From a bacterium BMS3Bbin02 (GTDB taxonomy: Bacteria > Actinomycetota > Acidimicrobiia > Spongiisociales > UBA5794): a stretch of 10,190 bases of DNA. The notes beneath the pieces are model-generated. The model was given only the letters and a program-made list of their open reading frames with translations. It ran no database searches and was not told the DNA's origin. A program made the position numbers and the translations under genes. Positions 1-5,970 of this stretch are shown one piece after another (the first letter of the stretch is position 1; each line of letters begins with the position of its first letter). Location of the stretch: contig BDTL01000214.1 in assembly GCA_002898115.1 (NCBI GenBank), positions 1 through 10,190 of the forward strand, given 5' to 3'.

Positions 1-138
1 AGGCCGGACGGTGCTGAAGAGGTGTTTGCGGAGGTCGTCAGGATGTCCCTCGCCGACGCGCTAGAGCGTGTTGCCACGGGTGAGATAGTCGATGCCAAAA
101 CGATTATCGGCTTGCAAACAGTCGAGGACCGACAGTGA
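1..138 (+). CDS. NUDIX hydrolase, probable ADP-ribose pyrophosphatase (3' end only)
   Basis: An open frame runs in from the left edge for 45 codons and stops at TGA 136-138. The visible tail has the EVVRMSLADALERVATGEIVDAKTI style of ending, which resembles the C-terminus of ADP-ribose pyrophosphatase-type NUDIX proteins (a hydrophobic W/R-x-S/P-L-xx-A helix followed by 'G-I-xDAKTI-GL'). The NUDIX box itself lies outside the window, so the catalytic motif cannot be checked. Members hydrolyse ADP-ribose or related nucleoside diphosphate derivatives in the cytoplasm. A NUDIX gene directly before xerD is a common arrangement in Actinomycetota, which supports the call. The last four bases overlap the xerD GTG start, so the two are probably translationally coupled. 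Any other NUDIX subfamily would fit equally well. Confidence 0.7.
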   Translation, partial: RPDGAEEVFAEVVRMSLADALERVATGEIVDAKTIIGLQTVEDRQ

Positions 139-1016
139 AACTTGAGATGATCGCCGAGGACTACCTCGGGTCGATCGTTGTTGAAGAGGGGCATTCACCC
201 AGGACTGCGGACGCGTATCGGGGTGACCTCGTCCACTATCTGGGTTTCCTTGATGGGCGAAGATCTACTCAAGAACTTGTGGCGTCGTACATCGAGGGTT
301 TGCAGGGTGTTGGACTCGCACCGAGCTCCATCAAGCGGCGCTTGGCAGCTCTGCGGGGTTTGCACCGTCACGCGGTGCGCGAGGGGTTTCGTACCGAGGA
401 TCCAACTGCACAGGTCCCGACACCAAAGGTCGGGAAATCCCTACCGAAGGCGCTCACTATCGATGAGGTCGGAGCATTGCTCGGGTCTGTTGATGGCGTC
501 ACGCCGATGGGCAAACGCGACAGCGCGCTGCTGGAGTTTCTCTACGCGACGGGTGCCCGAGTGAGTGAGGCGGTGAGTTGTGATCTTCTTGACCTCAATC
601 TTGATGAGAGGACTGTGTTGCTTACCGGTAAGGGAAACAAACAACGTTTGGTCCCCCTCGGGTCGTACGCGGTCGCCGCCATCAATGAATATCTCGAAAC
701 GCTTTCGTTCCTGAGGCTTAAGGCGTCGGCCTCGGGGGCACTGTTTCGCAACGCAAGGGGAGGTCGTTTAACCCGGCAAGGTATGTGGGGCATACTGAAG
801 AAAGCCGCGGAGATAAGCGGTATTCCCCCAGAGCGGGTGTCACCGCATGTGTTGAGGCATTCGGCCGCCACACACATGGTTGAAGGTGGCGCCGATCTTC
901 GTACAGTTCAAACACTCCTAGGTCACGCTAGTATTTCGACTACGCAGATATACACACGCGTGTCACCTGAACACCTCTATGAGGTGTATGTCACGGCTCA
1001 TCCAAGGGGCCGCTGA
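135..1016 (+). CDS. xerD: Site-specific tyrosine recombinase XerD
   Basis: This 293-residue tyrosine recombinase should act with XerC at dif to resolve chromosome dimers, cutting and rejoining DNA through a 3'-phosphotyrosine. The N-terminal SAM-like DNA-binding domain spans about residues 1-90 and the catalytic domain about 105-285. All catalytic residues are visible: R142 (ATGARVSE), K166 (TGKGNK), H238 and R241 (HVLRHSAATH), H264 (LLGHASIS) and the nucleophile Y273 (QIYTRV). Each is offset by exactly six residues from the known E. coli XerD positions, so spacing is fully conserved. The GTG start at 135 overlaps the upstream stop (GTGA) and has a GAGGA ribosome-binding site at 124-128; the internal ATG at 147 has less support. 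XerC and XerD are hard to separate by eye. The neighbourhood (NUDIX before, scpA-scpB after) favours the chromosomal XerD over a phage integrase. Confidence 0.93.
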   Translation: MKLEMIAEDYLGSIVVEEGHSPRTADAYRGDLVHYLGFLDGRRSTQELVASYIEGLQGVGLAPSSIKRRLAALRGLHRHAVREGFRTEDPTAQVPTPKVGKSLPKALTIDEVGALLGSVDGVTPMGKRDSALLEFLYATGARVSEAVSCDLLDLNLDERTVLLTGKGNKQRLVPLGSYAVAAINEYLETLSFLRLKASASGALFRNARGGRLTRQGMWGILKKAAEISGIPPERVSPHVLRHSAATHMVEGGADLRTVQTLLGHASISTTQIYTRVSPEHLYEVYVTAHPRGR

Positions 1017-1064
1017 GACCGGGGACACGAAGCGTTACGGGGGCGCTCCGAAAGGGGAAGCGGC

Positions 1065-1403
1065 ATGGACATTGAGGCAATAGCGGTCGAGCTCGACGCC
1101 GAGCGACTGAAACTTGTGCACCAACTCGATGAGTTGGGAGCAACCGAAACGGGTGACCTCACAGCGAATGTCGACTACGGTTTCGCCGACGCGGCTTCGG
1201 CGACTGCTGAGCGGAGCGAAGTCCTGAGTCTTGTCGCAAACATCAAGCGTCTCCTCGGCGACATTGACCGCGCCCGGGCCTCGATCGCCGATGGGACCTA
1301 TGGGACTTGCGCAGAGTGCGGCAGCGAGATCGGTGAGGCGCGGATGGAGCATCGCCCAACGTCGCGGTACTGCGTACGCTGCAAATCTCAGTTGGCCGGA
1401 TAG
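1065..1403 (+). CDS. TraR/DksA-family C4 zinc-finger protein
   Basis: This 112-residue protein has the build of small TraR/DksA-type RNA polymerase secondary-channel factors. A helical hairpin spans about residues 1-75, rich in charged residues and leucines, with D42 in 'FADAAS' at the expected acidic tip. A C-terminal four-cysteine zinc finger follows, with C82-x2-C85 (CAEC) and C103-x2-C106 (CVRC). The segment 'IADGTYGTCAECG' is a near-signature for the family. Family members bind RNA polymerase and modulate initiation, often with ppGpp in proteobacteria; the role of the short actinobacterial forms is poorly defined. The ATG has a strong purine-rich site (GAAAGGGGAAG) just upstream. It lies 48 bp after xerD and 5 bp before the HD-domain gene, so all three may be co-transcribed. 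I give no symbol because orthology to dksA is uncertain. Confidence 0.87.
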   Translation: MDIEAIAVELDAERLKLVHQLDELGATETGDLTANVDYGFADAASATAERSEVLSLVANIKRLLGDIDRARASIADGTYGTCAECGSEIGEARMEHRPTSRYCVRCKSQLAG

Positions 1404-1408
1404 AGTCC

Positions 1409-1885
1409 ATGCCTTCGCCCGCGCACCTTGTGCGCCGCTTCTTCGGACATGTGCGAGCTCGTCCCCTCGCTGCTGAGGAGCGACACTGGGTGCTCGAACT
1501 GATTCATCCACACGAGGCTGGGCTGTTCTGGCGGCAATCAACCGCTGACCTGCGCCACGCCGTTGAGACCGCCCGGAAGGTCGCGGACACGTTTCCGGAT
1601 GACCGAACCGTCCAGCGCGCTGCACTCTGGCACGACATCGGCAAGGTGGAGAGCCAACTCACCGCACTTGGTCGGGCCACGGCGACGGTCGCTCGGACAC
1701 TGCGGGTACCTCGTTCGCGGCGATGGCGTGCCTATGACGAGCACGGTCCTCGGGGCGCGGTTCAACTCGAGGCGCTCAAGTGTGAGCCGTTGGTCATAGC
1801 GTTCGCTAGATATCACCCGCAAGGGGCGCCGCCGGAGTATGACGTCAACGTGTGGAACGCGTTGCTCGCCGCTGATGACGATTGA
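1409..1885 (+). CDS. HD-domain protein, putative metal-dependent phosphohydrolase of unknown substrate
   Basis: The 158-residue product carries an HD-superfamily metal site: H50 (DLRHAVE), the H75-D76 doublet in 'WHDIGK', later histidines H112 (DEHG) and H136 (RYHP), and a terminal acidic run (AADDD, 156-158) that can supply the last ligand. Many HD proteins hydrolyse phosphomonoesters, phosphodiesters or nucleotides using two metals, but nothing here indicates the substrate. The N-terminal part ('LVRRFFGHVRARPL', then a helix with 'LFWRQS') lies outside the HD core and resembles small HD proteins I associate with Acidimicrobiia. No signal peptide or membrane segment is seen, so it is likely cytoplasmic. 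It starts 5 bp after the zinc-finger gene with a poor ribosome-binding site, suggesting coupling. The catalytic potential is well supported; the biological role is unknown. Confidence 0.8.
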   Translation: MPSPAHLVRRFFGHVRARPLAAEERHWVLELIHPHEAGLFWRQSTADLRHAVETARKVADTFPDDRTVQRAALWHDIGKVESQLTALGRATATVARTLRVPRSRRWRAYDEHGPRGAVQLEALKCEPLVIAFARYHPQGAPPEYDVNVWNALLAADDD

Positions 1886-1891
1886 TGATGA

Positions 1892-1920
1892 TTCCGCGTC
1901 GCTTCGACGCGCGATACCAT
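1892..1920 (+). promoter_or_regulatory. Candidate promoter for the scpA-cmk operon
   Basis: A TACCAT -10-like element (1915-1920, matching TAnnnT) lies 17 bases after a weak -35-like TTCCGC (1892-1897). A start near 1927 would give a leader of about 20 bases before the scpA GTG, with GGAGA at 1938-1942 as the ribosome-binding site. The -35 match is poor and the spacer overlaps the hairpin at 1895-1911, so this is only a candidate. Confidence 0.3.
1895..1911. terminator. GC-rich hairpin after the HD-domain gene, possible terminator without T-tract
   Basis: A perfect inverted repeat with 7-bp arms, CGCGTCG (1895-1901) and CGACGCG (1905-1911), encloses a 3-base loop. It begins ten bases after the HD-gene stop. 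No T-run follows, so a standard intrinsic terminator is not shown. It could also act on the scpA promoter region that it overlaps. Confidence 0.4.
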
Positions 1921-1946
1921 GGCGGTAGCAAGTCGTTGGAGACCCC

Positions 1947-2732
1947 GTGACGTATGAAGTGCAAACCCGAGTGTTCGAAGGGCCCCTTGACCTTCTGCTG
2001 CAACTCATCACGTCGCACCAACTTGAGATCACTGAACTTTCCCTCTCCTCGATCGTCTCAGAGTACGTGTCGTACATCGACGAGATGGAGGAGACCGACA
2101 TCGAGATGACGTCGGAGTTTCTATTGATTGCCGCGACGCTCGTGCAGTTGAAGGCGCGGCACTTGCTCCCGGATTCCCAAGGATTCGACCTTGACGAGGA
2201 GCTGGCTCTTGCCGAAGAGCGGGACAAGCTACTGTCCCGGTTGCTGGCCTGTCTCACTTTCAAGGATGTGGCAGCGGTTCTGCTGCACCGCCTGGAGGCG
2301 ACCGAACGCTGGGTGCCCCGTACCGTCGGTCTCGACTCGGGGATCGAAGCAACGCTGCCCGAGGTTCGTCTCGGTGTCACAGTCGAGCAGTTCCACGCGA
2401 TCGCGGAGGTCGCATTCTCGGAGACCCTCGTTGACCCTGATCTGGACCACTTCGATTTCGATCTGCCTTCGGTTGACGATGCCATTGCCGACCTCCGGGC
2501 GCGTATGGCGACTGAGGCGATTGCAGAGTTCGACACCCTTGTGGCCCACTGTGATCGGCCGATCGAGGTTGTCGCCTACTTTCTCGCGCTTCTTGAACTG
2601 GTCCGCTGGGGTATGGTTCACGCCACTCAAGAAGGGGCCGACGGCCCGATCACACTTGTCCACAATCCATCGCCAACGAACCCCGAAGGTATCGAAATGA
2701 TTGCTCGTGTCTCTGAATGGGGGAACAGCTAG
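1947..2732 (+). CDS. scpA: Segregation and condensation protein A (kleisin of SMC-ScpAB)
   Basis: ScpA is the kleisin subunit that bridges the SMC heads and recruits ScpB to form the bacterial condensin, which organises and segregates the chromosome. The family hallmark 'VFEGPLDLLLQLI' is at residues 9-21, followed by the SMC-binding helical segment and 'EFLLIAATLVQLKARHLLP' at 57-75. The acidic middle 'DLDEELALAEERDKLL' and the C-terminal winged-helix region (about 200-261, including 'VAYFLALLELVRWGMV') follow in the usual order. The length of 261 residues is normal. The GTG start at 1947 has GGAGA four bases upstream and places the hallmark at the expected distance from the N-terminus. The stop TAG (2730-2732) shares its G with the likely scpB start. 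A ParA-type ATPase gene often lies directly before scpA in Actinomycetota; here the HD protein takes that place. Confidence 0.95.
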   Translation: MTYEVQTRVFEGPLDLLLQLITSHQLEITELSLSSIVSEYVSYIDEMEETDIEMTSEFLLIAATLVQLKARHLLPDSQGFDLDEELALAEERDKLLSRLLACLTFKDVAAVLLHRLEATERWVPRTVGLDSGIEATLPEVRLGVTVEQFHAIAEVAFSETLVDPDLDHFDFDLPSVDDAIADLRARMATEAIAEFDTLVAHCDRPIEVVAYFLALLELVRWGMVHATQEGADGPITLVHNPSPTNPEGIEMIARVSEWGNS

Positions 2733-3310
2733 TGGATGTGGCATCGACTGTCGAAGCTATCTTGTTCGTTGCCGAGGAGCCCGTGGCGGCAGCGGAGTTG
2801 TCCCAACTGCTTGAGGTGCCTCGAACCGATGTCGACGATGCGCTTGTGGCTCTCCAGGAGAGGCATGCATCAGGACCCTCGGGTCTGGTTGTCCGTAACA
2901 TGGGTGGCGGATGGCGGCTCTACACCGATCCGGAGACGAAGCCGTACCTTGAGCGGTTCGCAGCGACAGAACGGTCTGCTCGGCTTTCCAAAGCAGCGCT
3001 GGAGACGATGGCGATCGTTGCCTACAAACAGCCAATATCGCGCGGCCAGGTCGCCGAGGTTCGCGGAGTCGACTCTGATCGTGTTCTCAGAACGTTGGAG
3101 CGGCGTGGTCTGATATTCGAGGCTGGTCGCGCTGAAGGACCCGGGCAAGCCGTGCTGTATTCCACGACGAACCTGTTCCTTGAGAAACTCGGCCTCGCCT
3201 CTCTTTCAGAACTTCCCCCGCTCGCCGACCATGTGCCGCCTGTCGGCGTCGTTGACGTTCTCGAGCGGCCTTTTCGCCCGGAGGAACCATCGAACGAGTC
3301 CACAAGCTGA
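2732..3310 (+). CDS. scpB: Segregation and condensation protein B
   Basis: ScpB dimers with tandem winged-helix domains bind the middle of ScpA and stabilise the SMC complex. Landmarks are 'STVEAILFVAEEPV' near the N-terminus, 'GGGWRLYT' in the first domain, 'LSKAALETMAIVAYKQPISRGQVAEVRGVDS' in the second (the AxxYKQPI-RxxI/V-xxIRG-type signature) and 'LERRGLI'. Two starts are possible. ATG 2717 gives 197 residues but has no ribosome-binding site. GTG 2732 gives 192 residues, forms TAGTG with the scpA stop, and has GGGGGA at 2719-2724 with about seven bases of spacing; I prefer it, and it brings the conserved helix close to the N-terminus as usual in the family. The 3' end overlaps the reconstructed rluB start by 22 bases. 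The C-terminal tail after about residue 165 (Pro/Glu/Ser-rich) is likely disordered. Confidence 0.94.
   Translation: MDVASTVEAILFVAEEPVAAAELSQLLEVPRTDVDDALVALQERHASGPSGLVVRNMGGGWRLYTDPETKPYLERFAATERSARLSKAALETMAIVAYKQPISRGQVAEVRGVDSDRVLRTLERRGLIFEAGRAEGPGQAVLYSTTNLFLEKLGLASLSELPPLADHVPPVGVVDVLERPFRPEEPSNESTS
3280..3284 (+). promoter_or_regulatory. Strong Shine-Dalgarno site supporting the non-AUG rluB start
   Basis: GGAGG lies inside the scpB 3' end, four bases before ATC 3289. No ATG, GTG or TTG in any plausible position of the rluB frame is served by it. A rival AGGAG at 3362-3366 lies only three bases before GTG 3370, which would remove most of the S4 domain. Confidence 0.55.
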
Positions 3311-4020
3311 TCGCCCGGTCAGGGTATTGTTCGCGTCGCAAGGCTGAGATCCTGGTTGCTCAGGAGCGGGTGTCAGTCGATGGGATCATCGCGACGATTG
3401 GTCAGCGAGTAGATCCGGTGACCGTCGCAATTGAAATCGACGGTGTACCTTTGCCGGTACGACCAGGCCTTGTCTACTACCTGTTGTACAAACCCGTGGA
3501 TGTCGTCTCGACGGTGACGGACACCCACGGCCGGCCAGCCGTTGTCGATTTTGTTCCCGCTGAGCCGCCGGTATACCCGGTCGGTCGTCTCGACGCTGAC
3601 TCCGAGGGTCTCCTGCTACTGACCAACGACGGAGACCTTACCCACCGGCTCACCCATCCAAGCTTTGGTGTCCCCAAGACGTACCAGGTAGTAGTTTCCG
3701 GAGCGGTCACTAACTCCAAGGTCGCCCGTCTCGTCCGCGACGGGATCATGCTCGACGATGGACTCGCACAACCTGTCCGAGCAGTCGTCAAGGGGACCCA
3801 AGGAGACATGTCGATCGTTGAGATCGTGCTGACGGAGGGTCGTAATCGGGAGGTTCGCCGTATGTTCGAAGCTCTCGGTCATCCTGTGGACCGGCTCGTG
3901 CGCACGTCGATAGGTACCCTGAAGGATCCAAGCCTCAAACCGGGGACGCACCGTGACGTGACGAGCGCGGAGGTCCAGTCGCTGTATGCGATGTCGTCTC
4001 AGCGTGCCAGAATGCAGTGA
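3289..4020 (+). CDS. rluB: 23S rRNA pseudouridine synthase, RluB/RsuA family, with apparent AUC start
   Basis: This enzyme isomerises a uridine in 23S rRNA to pseudouridine. The catalytic domain has 'YPVGRLDADSEGLLLLTNDG' with catalytic Asp102 in GRLD (numbering from 3289), and the late 'EGRNREVRRMFEALGHPV' near 183-200. The frame upstream of the first NTG-type start used by gene finders (GTG 3370) encodes an intact S4 RNA-binding domain start: 'ERVHKLIARSGYCSRRKAE'. In RluB homologues this is the N-terminus, read as M-x-R-L/V-x-K. Here the matching first codon is ATC at 3289, preceded by GGAGG at 3280-3284. An in-frame stop at 3253-3255 and the absence of ATG, GTG or TTG between it and 3370 rule out a standard earlier start; CTG 3307 is the only near alternative. 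From 3289 the protein has 243 residues, a normal length. The stop overlaps the aroA start (TGATG). A base error converting ATG to ATC is possible. Confidence 0.9.
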   Translation: MERVHKLIARSGYCSRRKAEILVAQERVSVDGIIATIGQRVDPVTVAIEIDGVPLPVRPGLVYYLLYKPVDVVSTVTDTHGRPAVVDFVPAEPPVYPVGRLDADSEGLLLLTNDGDLTHRLTHPSFGVPKTYQVVVSGAVTNSKVARLVRDGIMLDDGLAQPVRAVVKGTQGDMSIVEIVLTEGRNREVRRMFEALGHPVDRLVRTSIGTLKDPSLKPGTHRDVTSAEVQSLYAMSSQRARMQ

Positions 4021-5306
4021 TGGAATCAACGTTGGGTAGTAAGACTGTTGGCCCCCGTCAGGGTCGGATTTCCGCAACGGTGAGCGTACCCGGGGACAAG
4101 TCCTCCTCCCACCGCGCCTTGATATTTTCCGCATTCGCCCGCGGTTCCAGCACTGTGCGGGGTCTTGGTACCGGCGCCGACGTCCAATCCACCAGGGGAG
4201 TTCTCGCTCAACTCGGTGTCGAGTTTGACGGCGAAACGGTCATGTCTCGAGGTGTCGCCGACTGGCTCGCTCCCGCGCAGACGCTTGACTGCGGCAATTC
4301 GGGAACCACTATGCGTCTGATGGCGGGGGCTTTGAGCGCGGCTCCGTTCGAGTCCACACTTGTCGGTGATGAGTCGCTTTCGGGACGTCCGATGGAGCGT
4401 CTTGTCGGGCCGCTTGAGGCTCTCGGTGGGCGCGTAACGACGACCGACGGCACCGCACCCCTCACTGTCGGCGGTTCGGCAGTGGAGCGACATCCGGCAG
4501 ATGTGATTCTTCCGATCGCCTCAGCGCAGCTGCGCACGGCTTTCTGCCTCGCCGCGATCCAGGGCTCCGCGTCTTCAAGCATTGCGTCACCCGCCGGTTT
4601 CCGTGATCACACCGAGAGGTGGCTCGCCGCGATGGGCCGTGGTGAACGTGTCGGCGAATCTGTCTTTCGAATCGCTCCCGGGGAGATCAGTCCGACCACA
4701 TACGATGTTCCAGGTGATCCGTCGAGCGCCGCGTTCCTGTGGGCTGTGGCGGCGGTGAGACCGGGTTCGTCGGTGACGACGCCCGATATTTCACTCAACC
4801 CCGGGAGAATCGGGTTTCTTCAAGTCCTGGAGATGATGGGCGCCCGCATCGACGCGGATGTGACAGGCGCAATCCACGGCGACCCGATAGGAACAGTCAC
4901 CGTAACCGGCCAACCACTCCGGGGAGTTGACCTTTCCGGACCGGTTATCGCCGGCGCGTTGGACGAGCTGCCGTTGGTCGCTGTTGTCGCATCCTTTGCC
5001 GAGGGCATAACGCGCGTCACAGATGCAGCCGAGTTGCGCACCAAGGAATCCGATCGTGTTGCCGCCACGGTGGCAATGATCCAGGACCTCGGCGGTGGCG
5101 CCCAGGAACTGGCTGACGGGTTTGAGATTGTTGGTCTCGGTACCCTCGAGGGAGGCGAAGTAAAGACCCACCATGACCATAGAATCGCCATGGCAGGGGC
5201 CGTTGCTGGTGTTGGTTCTCTGTCGGGCGCCGTCATCCACGATGCCGACGTTGCGAACGTGTCGTGGCCCGCCTTCTATGAAGTTTTGGAATCGTTGTGG
5301 TCATAA
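4020..5306 (+). CDS. aroA: 3-phosphoshikimate 1-carboxyvinyltransferase (EPSP synthase)
   Basis: AroA joins phosphoenolpyruvate and shikimate 3-phosphate in the sixth step of the shikimate pathway. The 428-residue sequence shows the ordered family motifs: 'VPGDKSSSHRAL' with K27, S28 and R32; 'CGNSGTTMRLM' at 91-101; 'LSGRPMERL' with R123; 'ASAQLRTA' with Q170; 'LDELPLVAV' with D315; 'RTKESDRV' with E343 and R346; and 'HHDHRIAMAGAV' with R388. The GNSGT version resembles the Gram-positive type. Either GTG 4017 or ATG 4020 could start translation. ATG 4020 forms TGATG with the rluB stop and is preferred; no clear ribosome-binding site is present, so translation probably depends on coupling to rluB. 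The 3' end overlaps cmk by 10 bases. Pairing of aroA with cmk is common in bacteria. Confidence 0.96.
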   Translation: MESTLGSKTVGPRQGRISATVSVPGDKSSSHRALIFSAFARGSSTVRGLGTGADVQSTRGVLAQLGVEFDGETVMSRGVADWLAPAQTLDCGNSGTTMRLMAGALSAAPFESTLVGDESLSGRPMERLVGPLEALGGRVTTTDGTAPLTVGGSAVERHPADVILPIASAQLRTAFCLAAIQGSASSSIASPAGFRDHTERWLAAMGRGERVGESVFRIAPGEISPTTYDVPGDPSSAAFLWAVAAVRPGSSVTTPDISLNPGRIGFLQVLEMMGARIDADVTGAIHGDPIGTVTVTGQPLRGVDLSGPVIAGALDELPLVAVVASFAEGITRVTDAAELRTKESDRVAATVAMIQDLGGGAQELADGFEIVGLGTLEGGEVKTHHDHRIAMAGAVAGVGSLSGAVIHDADVANVSWPAFYEVLESLWS

Positions 5307-5947
5307 CGATCGATGGCCCATCGGGTGTCGGCAAGTCGACGGTGACGCGCGCGGTTGCGGCGGAGTACGGCTTCGATTTCCTTGATACCGGCGCAATGTA
5401 TCGCGCGGCAACTGTTGCCGCTCTCGAAGCGGGGGTCCCTCTCGACGACTCGCAGGCTGTGGCGGACGTGGTTCTCAAGTCGGACATTCGATATGTCGAC
5501 GGCGCGATTCTCCTGGACGGCAGAGATGTGTCAGATGCCGTGCGGGCGGATGAGGTCACCGGCGCTGTCAGTGCCGTGTCCGCAATACCCGAGGTGCGCC
5601 ACCGTCTTGTCGGGTTTCAACGGGAGTGGGTTGTGAAGCGCAACGGGAACGCGGTGGTTGAAGGCCGCGACATCGGAACCGTTGTGTTCCCTGATGCGGA
5701 GGCGAAGATATTTCTTACTGCGCGTCCTGAGGTGCGCTCGGCACGTCGGGCCGGGGACGCAGAGGCTGCGAACCTTTCGACACATGCGATCGAGACCAAG
5801 CTTCGCGAACGTGACTTTCGGGACTCGACGCGCGCGATCAGTCCATTGCACGCTGCCGAGGACGCGGTTGTCATCGACACGTCCGATCTCAGCCTCGCGG
5901 AGGTTGTAAGCAGAGTCCTTGAGGTAGTCGCCGCGTCACGGTGCTGA
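5297..5947 (+). CDS. cmk: Cytidylate kinase
   Basis: Cmk phosphorylates CMP and dCMP to the diphosphates using ATP. The 216-residue product has the P-loop G7-PSGV-G12-K13-S14, the CMP-binding 'LDTGAMYRA' at 29-37, 'EGRDIGTVVFPDA' in the middle, a short arginine-rich lid ('RSARRAGD'), and the conserved 'RDFRDSTRAISPLHAAEDAVVIDTS' stretch near the C-terminus. Length and motif order are normal for the bacterial short form. The GTG start at 5297 lies inside the aroA 3' end (10-base overlap) and places the P-loop at the usual distance from the N-terminus; only a weak GGA site precedes it, so coupling to aroA is likely. It is the last gene of the scpA-rluB-aroA run, and its TGA touches the inverted repeat shared with the convergent ispH. 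Confidence 0.95.
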   Translation: MVITIDGPSGVGKSTVTRAVAAEYGFDFLDTGAMYRAATVAALEAGVPLDDSQAVADVVLKSDIRYVDGAILLDGRDVSDAVRADEVTGAVSAVSAIPEVRHRLVGFQREWVVKRNGNAVVEGRDIGTVVFPDAEAKIFLTARPEVRSARRAGDAEAANLSTHAIETKLRERDFRDSTRAISPLHAAEDAVVIDTSDLSLAEVVSRVLEVVAASRC

Positions 5948-5970
5948 TCGGGACCCTAACGAGTCCCGAT
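5947..5970. terminator. Bidirectional hairpin between convergent cmk and ispH
   Basis: A perfect inverted repeat with 8-bp arms, ATCGGGAC (5947-5954) and GTCCCGAT (5963-5970), encloses an 8-base loop. The last base of the cmk stop opens the left arm and the ispH stop (5956-5958 on the opposite strand) sits in the loop. Placement between convergent genes makes a shared terminator likely. Neither side has a T-tract, so termination efficiency is uncertain. Confidence 0.6.

Noticed and set aside
135..1016. Tyrosine recombinase as sign of an integrated element next to tRNA-Pro
   Set aside because: The recombinase sits in a conserved housekeeping order about 9 kb from the tRNA, has XerD-like spacing of all catalytic residues, and no duplicated tRNA 3' end or cargo genes are seen.
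1035..1625. Minus-strand open frame of 196 codons opposite the zinc-finger gene
   Set aside because: Arg/Ala-rich shadow crossing two real genes on the other strand; no motif.
1538..2536. Long minus-strand open frame of 332 codons opposite the HD gene and scpA
   Set aside because: The translation is a Ser/Arg-rich low-complexity string with no motif, and it runs antisense across two well-supported genes and their intergenic gap. It is a by-product of GC-rich codon use.
3268..3310. Programmed -1 frameshift joining scpB to rluB at TTTT (3271-3274)
   Set aside because: The frames would join, but there is no proper X-XXY-YYZ heptamer, and the GGAGG lies downstream of the slip site rather than upstream, which fits initiation at 3289 better.
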